Assembly: GCA_951799445.1 (NCBI GenBank)
Contig: OX637289.1
Span: 29,264,245-29,328,244, forward strand
Direction: 5' to 3'
DNA from: Pseudisothecium myosuroides
Taxonomy: Eukaryota; Streptophyta; Bryopsida; Hypnales; Lembophyllaceae
DNA length: 64,000 nt
Part shown: in pieces, positions 1 to 11,094 of the stretch
How the letters are laid out: the number at the start of each line of letters is the position of its first letter
How positions within the stretch are numbered: the first letter of the stretch is position 1
The notes under the pieces: model-generated
The model's input: only the letters and a program-made list of their open reading frames with translations
What the model was told of the DNA's origin: nothing
The model's database searches: none
Translations under genes and position numbers: made by a program

Positions 1-830
1 CTTCAAGGGTTAAACTTCAAATCATATGAAAGCTACATTGAGTGTTGTATTAAAGTTCATCATTGAAAGTCATATGAATGTCATATAACAATCAAATGGG
101 GGCTTTTTTAGCCTCAAATTTTCCTATTTGTGAACCACGCCTAACCCTCTTCTATGATCATTGCCACCGTTTTGTACGTTTGAAGATCATTTATAAAAGA
201 TTTGTTCCCTTCTATAGATGCTCATTATGTCCATATTGACAATCAATTTGCCTCATTGAAATAAAAGTGGATGAAATTCACTGTTTTCCATTACTTATAG
301 CAATTTACATTTGTCCAGAGGACGTTTTTGGTCCTTTGTCACCTTCTAGAATTAACTCTAAAAGAAGGGACACCACTCACACTAAGTGAAAATGTTCATT
401 CTTGAAATTTTTTGTGAAAAGGGAAGGTTTTGCATAGTAATTTGACGTCCAACAAGTGCTCTTCCATTTTTTTTAAGCAAATGACTCACATTGTATCCAA
501 AAGCGGCTGATTTCCACGATTTCCTTGATGGGTTACCTCTTGAGCACCTAGCGCGTGTTCACCAAAATCCAAAACTTTCTTAACTCATTCCAATCAAAAT
601 TTCACCCAAAACGAGATTCATAGATACTGATCCAATCGATAGTGAAGGCCGATCCACAAATGAGGGGAAATGGACAAATGATTTGACTGTACCGTTGAAA
701 AGATTATAATAGTCAAAGGTCACAATCTTTCAATTTTGGAAGGTCATATTTGAGGCGCTTGGGCGCTCAAGGTTAAAGTACGATGGTTCCACTAAATTAA
801 AATACCCAAAGTTATTTCTCTCTCTCTTGA
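1..830. other. Intergenic, no gene seen
   Basis: AT-rich sequence without a convincing open frame, RNA gene or transposon end. It holds short poly-T and poly-A runs only. Confidence 0.6.
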
Positions 831-2930
831 CTCTTCAATGTCAACTTGCTTCATAGTGCCTCACTCAGGACCCTTGGTTTTAGAACGTGGAAGGACTTTG
901 AATGAACACTTGCAAGACCCTGGAAAGACGCGGCCCTATTGCCTGGAATATCAGCACTTTAATATTATGAGAGTTGGGAGCTTAACTACGAATACAGACA
1001 ATACATACGCCCACTACGTCGTAGAAACACCCAAAGATACCACGGCCACCAGTGAACTGCGTGGGGATCTATGCCCGAACCCAGCCTTCGTCGACCTCCA
1101 GGGCGAAGCTGGTTGCGAAGGAGCCCTTCAATGTGGTGGAAGATGCACTTTTTAGCGTTGGATCGGAATCGAGCTCGAGCAGTCGGTAGCCTGGCTTTCT
1201 TTCTTTCAATTGATGCCCGAACGCGTTGTGAGATTTTTGCAGTCAAAAATTGACGCTCGACGGGCTAAATTGGCGGTTCTTTGGTTCTAGTTTCGTAGCG
1301 GTTTGGAGGCCTCATCGCTCTGTGTTGGAGGTGGAGGCCTGGTGTTCTTGGGGGAGCGTTGACAGGAAGCAGCGGAAATTTTTCAAACCGGAGAGAGAGA
1401 CACAGAGAGACCGTCTTTCGGAGACTAGGAAGCATTTGATCACAGTCGGTTTTTGAGCGTGGCGTTTTCTGGTGGCCGGAGGGTTGTGGACGTCGGTGGC
1501 GCCGAGTACTGAACTTTAATGGCATATATAACTCTGTGACAGCATTTCTGGTTGTTCGGCGGCGCTTGTAAAGTTGTAAGTCACTCTACTCTGTGCTGCT
1601 AGGTTTTGATAACCCTGCTTTGAGGATTGAAAGAAAGACTGATGCCGTGTTTGAGCTTGTAGCCGAGGGCTGCGGAGTTACGCTGTTGTGGTTTTTGATC
1701 GTGGTGAAGCAGTTGGAGTTTGGAAATTTGGCGGTTGAATGGTCTGCATTCTTTCTTTCACGGTTTCGAAATTAGTCTAGTAGATTGGTCGTCCGAATTT
1801 TTAACGTACCCGCAGAACTGGCACTCTGAGGTCACGCCAAGGCAGGACGAGAGCGCCTTTCAGTGTGTGCAGTGTCGTTAACCTTGAGCGCGATGATTCT
1901 GGTACTGCGAGTATAAGTTTTTTCTTGTGAGGCTGCTGCATGACGAAGAATGAGATTATTCTGCGAAATATGTACCGGTACACACTGTGGTGCTAGGTTT
2001 TGATGACTATTCTTGAAAATTGAAGAAAAATGTGATGGCTTGCACGAATGTGTTGCGGTACTCCTGTTGTGGTTAGTGATCCGTTGAAGATTGGAAATTT
2101 TGAGGTTGGAGAGCCCGCATTCTTGCTCTTACGGTTTCGGAATTAGTGTTTTTGATCGTTCATCCGAGTTTTAGCTAGGAGTACGTGATAACTGGCACGG
2201 TGAGGTCACGGAAGAGCGCTTGTGCAGTACCAGTGACCGCGTGGGCGGTTTTTGTGGCAACACTGGAATGCCTGGATAGAAATTCTCCTGTGTAAGGCAA
2301 TTGCATGATTATTGTTGACATTCAGTGCACAAATTTGAGCGATTCTCGATTTTTTCGGATGAGCCGTGGTATCTGTCTTCCGAGTTTCCTCGTGGCTTGA
2401 TCCAGTCCGTGGCAAGGGTATCTATGTACCGTCGTCTACTTGGAACAATTCATCCCACTCGACTAAGCTAGCAATATCCGTTGTCAGGTTGCTTTACTAT
2501 GTTCGAACGAATATGTGGACGCCACTATAACTGGATCAACGCCTCAACGCTTGGAAATTGGAGCCCAGCCTTGGTTTTGGTGGTGAGATTTTTTGATTGC
2601 GTAGACGATTGCTTGTTTGTGCAAGAGCTGTCTTCTTTGAGGGTGGAGTAGACGGGCAATATTCAGTTTGTTTCGTGGTTGAGTGGTCGATAAGCGTCGA
2701 CCTTCTTTGAATCTCGAATCCTGCTCCCGTGGTGTGATAACATTCTCGAGTTGGCATTTTCCAGGAAGTCACATGAGAGATTGCACGTGGATCATACTGC
2801 ACGGTTTTAAGACCCGGGCGAAACCATTTTCTTGAGAAGAAGCCGGCCTCGTGTGCGAGAGGAGGAGGTGGGGCGACATTGAGATTTCAGGCGTTGTTGC
2901 GACATCTTGGAGGGTTCAGGTGCTGCGAGC
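831..2930 (+). promoter_or_regulatory. Upstream region and long 5' leader of the GRAS gene
   Basis: This 2.1-kb stretch precedes the GRAS start codon and becomes more GC-rich towards it. Several short frames exist, none with recognisable protein content. Pyrimidine tract plus AG sites, such as the one ending at 2890, could be acceptors of a 5'UTR intron; PAT1-type GRAS genes often have long, intron-containing leaders. An AG-rich GAGAGAGA tract near 1391 may be a transcription-associated GAGA element. No TATA box can be placed with confidence, and the transcription start is unknown. Confidence 0.4.
1594..2345 (+). repeat. Imperfect tandem duplication of about 390 bp in the GRAS leader
   Basis: The block at about 1594-1980 is repeated, diverged, at about 1986-2345. 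Both begin with CTGTG.TGCTAGGTTTTGAT and share, in the same order, a GTTGTGGTT string, a CACGGTTTCG/TACGGTTTCG string, a CATCCGA/CGTCCGA string and an AACTGGCAC..TGAGGTCACG string. The copies differ by many substitutions and small indels, so the duplication is old. Its position in the leader suggests a doubled regulatory or untranslated segment (inference). Confidence 0.65.
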
Positions 2931-5180
2931 ATGAGTTTGCAGTATCGGGCGGATCTGGGGACCATTGGGCTGACGCCTGGATACCCACCGGGTAAAGACA
3001 GGGAGTACCTGAAGGACACCGCAAACAGCCAGCAGCCGCCAAGTTATTACGGCACACAGAATTCCTACGCGGGCGGCGAGAGGCAGAATGGCGCGTATGG
3101 CATGAAGTTCAAGAACCAGAGTTCGCCCATATCTCCGTTGTCTCCGCAAGACTCGTCTCAGGCGGTTTCAGAGAATGGTCCAAGGATGTCGGGAGGTTGG
3201 AGCTCGGCGTCGTACCAAAGCGAAGCCTCGTCGCATAGCGACGCTTCTCTAGAGGGGCAATCGAATCAGGAAGAGACAGATTACAGTGGACGACAGTATC
3301 GTCACAACGATCAAGCAAAGGGATATCAAAACAGCCCGTCGTCCGTTTTGAGGCCCATGCCACGTCCTGGCGTCAATGGTCAGGGACACCAAATGTCGAA
3401 TCAGTTGCAGCAGCAGCAGCAGCAGCACCACCAGGGGGTACGACATGTTTCGGAGGAGCTGTATGCGCAAGCTCAGAGCAATTATGCGAGGAACCCGGAG
3501 ATGGCGAATGTGCTGCAGTATCTGGAGAGCGCGCTGTTGGACGATGACGACGACGATGAGGGCGGTGAGCTGTCGGGATCCCTAGGCGAGGGGCACGATC
3601 CTTTGTCAGAGGCGAGCTGGGCCGATACGCTGGAGGAGCTGTTGGCTGCGGAGAACGGCAGCCCGACCGCGGAGCGCTCTACCGTAACGTCAACGACGAC
3701 CCAATCGGAGCATGGGGAGCAGTACCGCCGAGGGAGCTCGGCAGGGTATGTCGGAACCATGACAGGCATGGTAAGGTGGCGGCCCTCGGGCTGCGTGTGA
3801 CATCCAGCTGCTGGTAGATCTGTGGTTTAATAGATGTTCATGCGTTTTTGGTAGGCAGGTTGGTAGAGGCATTGGAGCTCAGGTTACTGCTGCATTGTGC
3901 CAAGGTTTGCATGATGGTAGTGCAGAGCTCGCTATCGGTGCACACCGGAAAGAAGGTGTTTGAGGGAGATGAGGTGGTGTTTTGGATCAGTGGACATGGT
4001 TGGAGTGATAGGGTTTGCTTTGGTGATGTAGGTGGAGGAGCCAGCACCAGAAACCCGTAGCCGACCGGAACAGCTGCTGGTGGCGTGTGCGGAGGCTGTA
4101 TCGAACAATGACATGCCGTTGGCAAACGTGCGGATAGCTCAACTGAATCAGGTGGTGTCCATATACGGCGACCCGATGCAGCGGTTGGCGGCGTACATGG
4201 TGGAAGGGCTGGTGGCTCGCGTGGCCGCATCTGGGAGCAGCCTGTACAAGGCGTTGAGGTGCAAGGAACCCGTGACTCGTGACCTGCTGTCGGCGATGCA
4301 GATCCTGTACGAAGTGTGCCCCTACTTCAAGTTCGGGTATATGGCAGCGAACGGAGCCATCGCGGAAGCGTTTCAGAACGAAGAGCGGGTGCACATCATC
4401 GACTTCGAGGTAGCGCAAGGCACGCAGTGGACCACCCTGATCCAGGCACTGGCCGCCCGACCCGGAGGTCCACCCCACCTGCGGATCACGGGCGTGGACA
4501 ACCCGATGCCAGGGCCCAGTCCGAGCGCGGGCGTGGAAATGGTGGGGAAGCGGCTGGGGAAGCTGGCCGAAGCGGTGGGAGTGCCGTTCGTTTTTCATGC
4601 GGTGGCGAAGAAGGCGTCGGAAGTAGAGGCATGGATGCTGGAGCGGCACGCAGGCGAGGCGCTGGCAGTGAACTTTGCGCTGAATCTGCACCACATGCCG
4701 GACGAGAGCGTGTGCACGAGCAATCCGCGGGACCGGATGCTGCACATGATGAGGAGCCTGAGCCCGAAGGTTTTGACTCTGGTGGAGCAGGAGGCCAACA
4801 CTAACACGGCGCCGTTCTTTCCACGGTTTCTGGAGACATTGAGTTACTACACGGCCATATTCGAGTCTCTGGACATCACGTTGGCGCGGGAGAGCAAAGA
4901 GCGCGTGAACGTGGAGCAGCAATGTTTAGCTCGTGACATCGTGAACGTGATTGCGTGCGAGGGCGCGGAGAGAGTGGAGAGGCACGAGATGACGGGCAAG
5001 TGGCGGGCACGCATGACGATGGCGGGTTTTCGGCCGTATCCTCTGAGTCAGACCGTGAACAACACAATAAAGACGTTATTGGAGTCGTATAGCGACAAGT
5101 ATAGACTGAAGGAGGAAGGCGGTGCACTGTTCCTGGGGTGGCAGAATCGTGCCCTGATCGTTTCGTCTGCATGGCACTAG
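2931..5180 (+). CDS. GRAS-domain transcriptional regulator, PAT1/SCL subfamily
   Basis: Nuclear GRAS family regulator of about 662 residues. Exon 1 is 2931-3770 and exon 2 is 4032-5180; the intron 3771-4031 has GTAAGG and TAG borders and falls in phase 0. The start is ATG 2931 (MSLQYRAD); upstream in-frame triplets are not ATG. Residues 1-280 form a low-complexity N-terminal half rich in Ser, Gln and Asp, with a poly-Gln stretch at about 3405-3430, an Asp run at about 3540-3558 and an SPISPLSPQDSS segment. The C-terminal half is a full GRAS domain: leucine-rich region from PEQLLVACAEAV, VHIID at residues 400-404, a second leucine-rich region, the PFYRE region around FFPRFLETLSYYTAIFESLD, and a terminal SAW block ending VSSAWH. 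That ending and the EQLL start are typical of the PAT1 branch, linked to phytochrome and stress signalling in other plants. No stops or frameshifts are seen. The branch assignment is strong; the exact orthologue is not determined. Confidence 0.93.
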
Positions 5181-5815
5181 ACGCTTTCCGTGGTCATTGC
5201 GGAGTGTATATAGACGTATTTCCAGCCGGTGCTGTTGGGTGTATTGTGAGTACCTGGCTGATGTAGTAAGGGTGCATTTGCGCCAGAAATATATGGCTCC
5301 TGTGGAATTTCTGGTCTGTGCCTGCGGCTTGGAAACGAGCTGGAAAGCTGCATGTGGTCTTTTGGGGGTGTTGCGTGGTGTGGTCAGGTGGTGGTGGTTG
5401 AGTGGCTGTATAGTAGAATCGACAGGCAGCGTTTTAGCGATGGAGGTTAACAAGTCTGGTTTTTTTTGGAGGCGATGTGAACGGCCTGTCAGGGTTGGGT
5501 TGTTGAGTGGATGCATCGTTGGATGTACATGTACTGTAGCTTTTTAGCGATGGAGGTTGACTTTGGGTTTTTTCGTGCAGACGATATGAGTGGCATGTCA
5601 GGGTTGGGATGGATCAGCGGTTGTAGTTTCAGTGGCCGGCGATAGAAATAGTTTGGCCGACTGATACAGTTCTTGGTGGTGAGTGCATTCTTCACCTTTT
5701 TATTTTATTTCCAGGACTTGACAACTATAGAATATTTTGATATTGTACGGTGAGAAACTTCCTGCCGCACTGAATAATGGTATGAAATAATGTTACGAAA
5801 ACGTATTTGACGATG
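5181..5815 (+). other. GRAS 3' untranslated region with a duplicated counterpart elsewhere
   Basis: Sequence following the GRAS stop. From about 5185 to 5810 it matches two separated segments at 13251-13326 and 56848-57298. It contains an internal tandem duplication of about 110 bp, at roughly 5431-5540 and 5541-5650, marked by repeated TTTTAGCGATGGAGGTT and TGTCAGGGTTGGG strings. The copy near 57030 has only one unit, so this gene gained one or the other copy lost one. The poly(A) site is not identified. Confidence 0.6.
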
Positions 5816-8800
5816 TTACAATGCACGGATGTAACAAACACCAATGCCCGAGAGGTACTGGGGCTGCGTGCACGAGACTATTGTGGAGTTGCAGTGGTAC
5901 AGGCGTCAAGAACTGGGTGTCCTCGTTCGGGGTCACACCCTCGCTTAAGACTTTTGACTTTTGACTATTGACTGGATTTTAGTTTTCTCTAACAGTTTTG
6001 TTCCCCAGAATGACCGTCTCATGAACGTCAAAAATGGTACCGATATCTTTCAGTGGCCTATCTCTTGGATCCCAGACTATTCTCATGAAAATCGTAGTTT
6101 TCAGTATCTGTATGAACATTGCTCTTCTTTACATTTGAGCACTTATAAAATATTTATCAATTTTTCAAAAGCAAGTTGACCGAAGTACATGTAGAATATT
6201 TCCTACTTTGCTTATCTTTTAATCTACCTATACCTTAAATTAGGTTGTTTGTTTTGTTTTGTTAGATATGCTAAGATGTAACAAACTCTGGTGGCGTTCT
6301 TGGTACCGCTTGAAAGCTCTTGGTAAGGAAGGGTGCACGGACTTTGTTTCGTGGCGTTTGAACCTATGGTGTGAAAGTTATTGAATTTCAAAGTTTTCAT
6401 GAATTCAAAAATTAAATTAAATTATTTTTTAATTTGGAAGAAACATAACTTTTACATGGCATGTCCAAATGCCACAAATTGAAGCCCTTGCACTTCTTTG
6501 TGCATAGAGCTTTCTATCTGTATCAAAAACCCAACCTCTCACACTACGGTATGAAAGTTATTGAATTTCAAAGTTTTAATGGATTAAAAAAAATTTAATT
6601 TATTTTCACTCTTATTTTGGTTGTGGCAACAGTACAAGGCACACTACAACTTTCACATGGCATGTCCAAACACCACGAAACCAAGCCCTTGTACTTCTTT
6701 GTGCATAGAGCTTCCTATTTGTACCAATTTTGTGGCATTCGGACCTCTGGTGTAAAAGTTATGGATTTTTTAAAATAAAAAAATTAAATTAAATTATCTT
6801 TATTTTGGAAAAACTATAACTTTCACATTGCATGTCCAAATGCCACACAACAAAGCCCTTGCACTCCTTTGTGCATAAAGCTTTCTATTCGTACCAAAAA
6901 CACAACCTTGCACACAACGTGTGAAAGATATTGAATTTAGAAGTTTTAGTAAATTAAAAAATTAAAAAACTACTTTTATTTATTTTTTGGCTATGGCAAT
7001 GGCACAAGGCACACTAGTAAAAATAATAATATAGGCCTGAATATGTACAACAACTACAAGATCGACACTCAGTAGACAATGCACATGGTGTAGAGGCAGT
7101 TACTGCCTCTTTTGAGGTGATAGTGATAGTGTCAAACCATGTTAAAAACAATAAAAACAATAAATGATTATAAGAAGGGTACATGTGTCAATTTTCCATT
7201 GGTTGTAAAAATTTTACACAAATTCTCAAAGGTATAACCTACCCATTTATCTATTGAATGTAATATTTTTACATTCAATCCTAAATCCTAAATAATCTCT
7301 TTAACAACCTTGTCTTCAATTTCATGTCTCCTTTTCCTTCTTTGTCCCCTTTTGCCTCTTTCTTGCAACATTCGAAAAATAATAATTATACAACTATGAT
7401 AAAATTTCAGCATTCAAATTTCAAACACACTCTAATACAAAATCTCATTCTATCTTTGCGATTGTGATTTGAGTATCTCTATAAACAACTAGTTTCTTTC
7501 TACAAAATTTGTGCCATTGAAATTTGCAAAATATGAGGTGCAATGAACCTGCAAAGGCTCTTATAAGAAATGTTTGTACATATACAAGTCTTCATTCAAT
7601 TTTTGTAAACAGGCAATTCCTTTTTGACGGAACTTAAAAATTAAGACATAAACACAACCACCTACAAGTTGAAAAACACATGCATTTGGGAGGTTGAAAC
7701 GAAGATGTAAACTATTGACTGCGAGAACGGAATTTGCCGACTGACCTCAAAAAATGTGCCTCAATTGTGTCCTTGTTCTTGCTTCAATATCAAATACACA
7801 CCTTTGCAAGCCCTATAATTTATAAAAAAATCTTGAGAATTCCAAGAATACTTGAATTCTAAGAAATTCTATAGGACATGTTGCCAACCTTTGGAGTGCT
7901 TATGCTAAAGTACCTCCACTTGCATTCTTGTACTCTCCAAACAACAACAACGTCAACAAGGCAATTTTAGTTTATCTTTTACAACGACAAGGCTAAAACT
8001 ATTCCTATAATTGGCCGATTAATCACATACCCCTGCAAACCCTAAAATTTACAAACAATTTGGAGAATTCCAAGAGCACTAGAAAATTGATAAATTCTAT
8101 AGATTATATTGCCAAGTATTACCAAATGAAGTGCTCTTGACCTACGTTGACCTGCAATGTCTACACCTACAATGTCTACGTTGATCTACAATGTCTACAA
8201 TGTGCTCTTGACCTAAGTTGACCTACAATGTTTCGGCATCCAATCCAGAAAAAGCATATATATTATAAATTATAAAAAAGGAAGAAAAAAATATAGATTT
8301 TGTATTTGATGGAGATTCAATGAGGATTAGAAATCAAAAGCATACCTTCAAGATCTCACCGGAGGTGAAGAATGGCTTGATTTCTTGCTCGTTATATCTT
8401 TTTTTTGGTTTTCTTTGTAGCATTAAAAAATTGATTGAAGTAGTGTCAAAACATAATTGACAGCAATGAATACCAACAAAAAAACTCTAATCACACATTT
8501 AAAACAATACATATGTCTTTTGAGGTACTATGCACCCGATCATCTCTCACGACGATAACCAATGACAATTATCTACTTTTAATTGGAGATCAACGGAATT
8601 GGAGAGAGGGGGGGGGGTTAAAATCGATATCAATGGCTCTAGATTTTTTCAAAAGGGGGAGGCGGAAGAAATTACAGGAACAACTGCTTGCATCTTTTCA
8701 AAGGATAGTGGGCTTTCTTACCTCATTGTTATACATCAATATGTAACTTACCCATTATGTAAGATTTTAGGGTCCATGACCATTTGGATGTCCCTACCTT

Positions 8801-9546
8801 TACCGTCGACAGCAATTTACGGCACACCGTAATCACTCACCTGCTCACACGCCGCAACAGCAACTAGACCTACTCGTCTACTAAAGCAATCTGCTAAGAA
8901 TATTTACATGCTTAGCATTCTTTTAGGTACCAACAATTTTAAGAACTCGGTTTTAACTAAGAGGAAAAATTGGAGCTTCGACAATGGAGCAACTTCTGAG
9001 TGTATTAACTTGCACAGTTGCATTCAAAGTGGTTTCTGCAATTGAGAGTACAACGTTGATCTGTAACTGGAACAATTATAGGTTTCTACAATCTTAGCTC
9101 GTAGCAATCTCTTTATTTTCAGTGTATATAATGAATCAGCAAGAATTCTAGTCCTCCACCTAGTCAGACAGGCCCCTAATTTCTTCCAGCAAGCTGACAA
9201 AAAATTGTACCGTCTTAATTCAGAGACGGCAGTTCACGCGGGTTGACAATGGCTTGGTTTCTAGTCAACTTGTTTCTAGCGTCGCAGCTTCATGTTGAAT
9301 ACTTCAGAGCGTCAGTAAGCTGCTGCTAGAAGACATGATGCTGCGATGAACGTGACTAGTCAATGGCTGCTCTGCGCAGGAGCTAGTAGAATCCTGCAAT
9401 GAAAGATTTCCACCCTGTAATTCCAGGCACCATTTCCCACGGATGTAAATAAAATCTTCTCAAACTTCTGGAAAAATGGCACTTGAGAGGGACGAAAACC
9501 CCTAAACCCCAGCGAGTTGCGACTTTGCCATTCCAAGGAAGCATGA
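5816..9546. other. Spacer between GRAS and glycosyltransferase genes, no gene
   Basis: AT-rich, repeat-containing spacer. Outside the tandem repeats at 6368-7012 I see no protein-coding frame worth reporting, no RNA gene and no transposon with two recognisable ends. Homopolymer runs occur near 8275 and 8609. The last few hundred bases would hold the 3'UTR of the minus-strand glycosyltransferase. Confidence 0.5.
6368..7012. repeat. Tandem repeat, about 180-bp unit, four degenerate copies
   Basis: Units begin near 6368, 6548, 6742 and 6912, the last partial. Each carries GTGTGAAAGTTATTGAATTT-like sequence, an A/T block, ACTTTCACATGGCATGTCCA-like sequence, and a CCCTTGCACTTCTTTGTGCA-like segment. 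The arrangement is satellite-like, and the copies are visibly diverged. Confidence 0.75.
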
Positions 9547-11094
9547 TCAGCGCTGGAAGTGGAGCTTCGTGGGCTGGCACTGATCGCTAGGCAAGGGGTA
9601 CTGACAATAACGCTCGTCTTTGATGCACAGGAAGAGGCGCTCGTAAGCCGATCCCATCTTGGTCGCAGTGAAGAGAGACGCCGCGTACTCTTTACAAGCC
9701 GCGCCTTTCATGCGCAGCACCTCTTTGCCGTCACTGATAACCGTCTCAAGAGCAGCCACAAGCGCTTCGACATTCGGGGAGAATGTGTACCCCAAGGATT
9801 TATCAACAATGACGCTTCTCGTGATGCTGGAGAATCTTGTGGCGAGCAGCGGCTTCGCACATTGCATTGCCTCCAGAAGCGTCAGATCCAACCCCTGCGA
9901 CCGCAACGTCGGGTTCACGAAAATGTCGAGCGCGTTGTAGAATTCAGCAAGCTCAGCAGGCGGCAGCGCGCCGATCATAATCGCGTTCGGCGCGAGCTCC
10001 GTGTAGCGGTCGCCCCATGGACCTGCACCGGCCACGAGGAGGAAGACGTCTTTGCGCGTCTTGAGAATCTTGGAGAACGCCTCAAAGAGCACCGGGTGGC
10101 CTTTGTCTTCGACAAGACGACCCGCGGCCCCGAGCACCAGGCTCGCGTTCGCGGGCACGCCATGCTTCGCCCGAAACGCAGCGCCCATCGCGGCGTCGGG
10201 GCGAAACTTCGTCTCGTCCACGCCGTTGAAAATCACGTTCACATTCTCCACGGGAAGCTCGTAAACCGTGCGCAGAACGTCGCCGACGTAGTCGCTAATG
10301 GCGACATGGTGACGATACTCTTGGAAGAAGCGAATCTCGTCGGAGACCCCCGTCAGTCGCCCGGTCATTCTCTGCAGTCGCTCCGGCGTCCGCGCTTCAC
10401 CTGCTTCGCGAAAAACAAGATCCGCTACAATGTCGGTGTGGACAACCTCGAATGCAATCCCGTGCCAAGTCGCCACCACGTTCTCAATTCCGCGCGCTCG
10501 TCGGTGCATGAGCGCCACACTCTCCGTGTGCACAATGTCAAACGGAATCGTCGCATTGAGCTTCAGAAAAGCTTGGAACGCCGTCTCGTGGTCATACTTC
10601 CAGGCGGCATTCCCCTTCACGAAGTGGATGTGGAGATTGCCGTCCATCACTTCCCCGACTCTTCGATCCGGCCCGACATCCACCGTGACGACGTGCACCT
10701 CGTGACCGCGCTCCGCCAGCACTTGATGCAGCGTCATCGCGTGACGTTCTAGTCCGCCGGGGGTGCCTCCGATCGGCCATGTCTTCACAAAGAGCGCCAT
10801 CTTCAGCTTTGCCGGCGGCGGGCCGAAGCACAACCGGTTCCACGCAAATTCAATCTTCCGCAAATCCCCGGACCACGCCACATCGTCTCCCCGTCCACAA
10901 CCGACGGAGAGCTTCCCAGCGGTCGCTAACGCGTCGGTCAAGCCTTCCAGCGTCCCCGGCACCAGCATCAACGCCAATGTCTGACAAAGCAACGCCCCGG
11001 ACACGACCGTCGCCCAAACACACATCCACGACACAATCCTCGTCTTCCCCGAGCTCGCTTGCGCTGCCATCTTGCCACCATAAAGCTTCGCCAT
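9547..11094 (-). CDS. GT4-type (GT-B fold) glycosyltransferase, membrane-anchored
   Basis: Intronless gene for a 515-residue protein starting at ATG 11094 (MAKLYGGKMAAQAS). Residues about 20-45 form one hydrophobic segment (MCVWATVVSGALLCQTLALM) that should act as a signal anchor, giving a type II protein of the endomembrane system. The catalytic part is GT-B: the N-terminal lobe has KTWPIGGTPGGLERHAMTLH, and the C-terminal lobe has the donor-site strings GRLVEDKGHP, GAGPWGDRY and the EX7E-like loop GLDLTLLEAM. These are hallmarks of CAZy family GT4. Plants have a conserved, little-studied group of such proteins whose N-terminal lobe looks alike. The acceptor and sugar donor cannot be read from the sequence. 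The reading frame is GC-rich and complete. It is transcribed away from the nested transposon block; the upstream 2 kb has no other gene. Confidence 0.9.
   Translation of the reverse strand: MAKLYGGKMAAQASSGKTRIVSWMCVWATVVSGALLCQTLALMLVPGTLEGLTDALATAGKLSVGCGRGDDVAWSGDLRKIEFAWNRLCFGPPPAKLKMALFVKTWPIGGTPGGLERHAMTLHQVLAERGHEVHVVTVDVGPDRRVGEVMDGNLHIHFVKGNAAWKYDHETAFQAFLKLNATIPFDIVHTESVALMHRRARGIENVVATWHGIAFEVVHTDIVADLVFREAGEARTPERLQRMTGRLTGVSDEIRFFQEYRHHVAISDYVGDVLRTVYELPVENVNVIFNGVDETKFRPDAAMGAAFRAKHGVPANASLVLGAAGRLVEDKGHPVLFEAFSKILKTRKDVFLLVAGAGPWGDRYTELAPNAIMIGALPPAELAEFYNALDIFVNPTLRSQGLDLTLLEAMQCAKPLLATRFSSITRSVIVDKSLGYTFSPNVEALVAALETVISDGKEVLRMKGAACKEYAASLFTATKMGSAYERLFLCIKDERYCQYPLPSDQCQPTKLHFQR

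Noticed and set aside
838..1155. 105-codon open frame upstream of the GRAS gene
   Set aside because: No recognisable domain, overlapped by frames of similar length on both strands, and sits in a probable promoter or leader. Not annotated as a gene.
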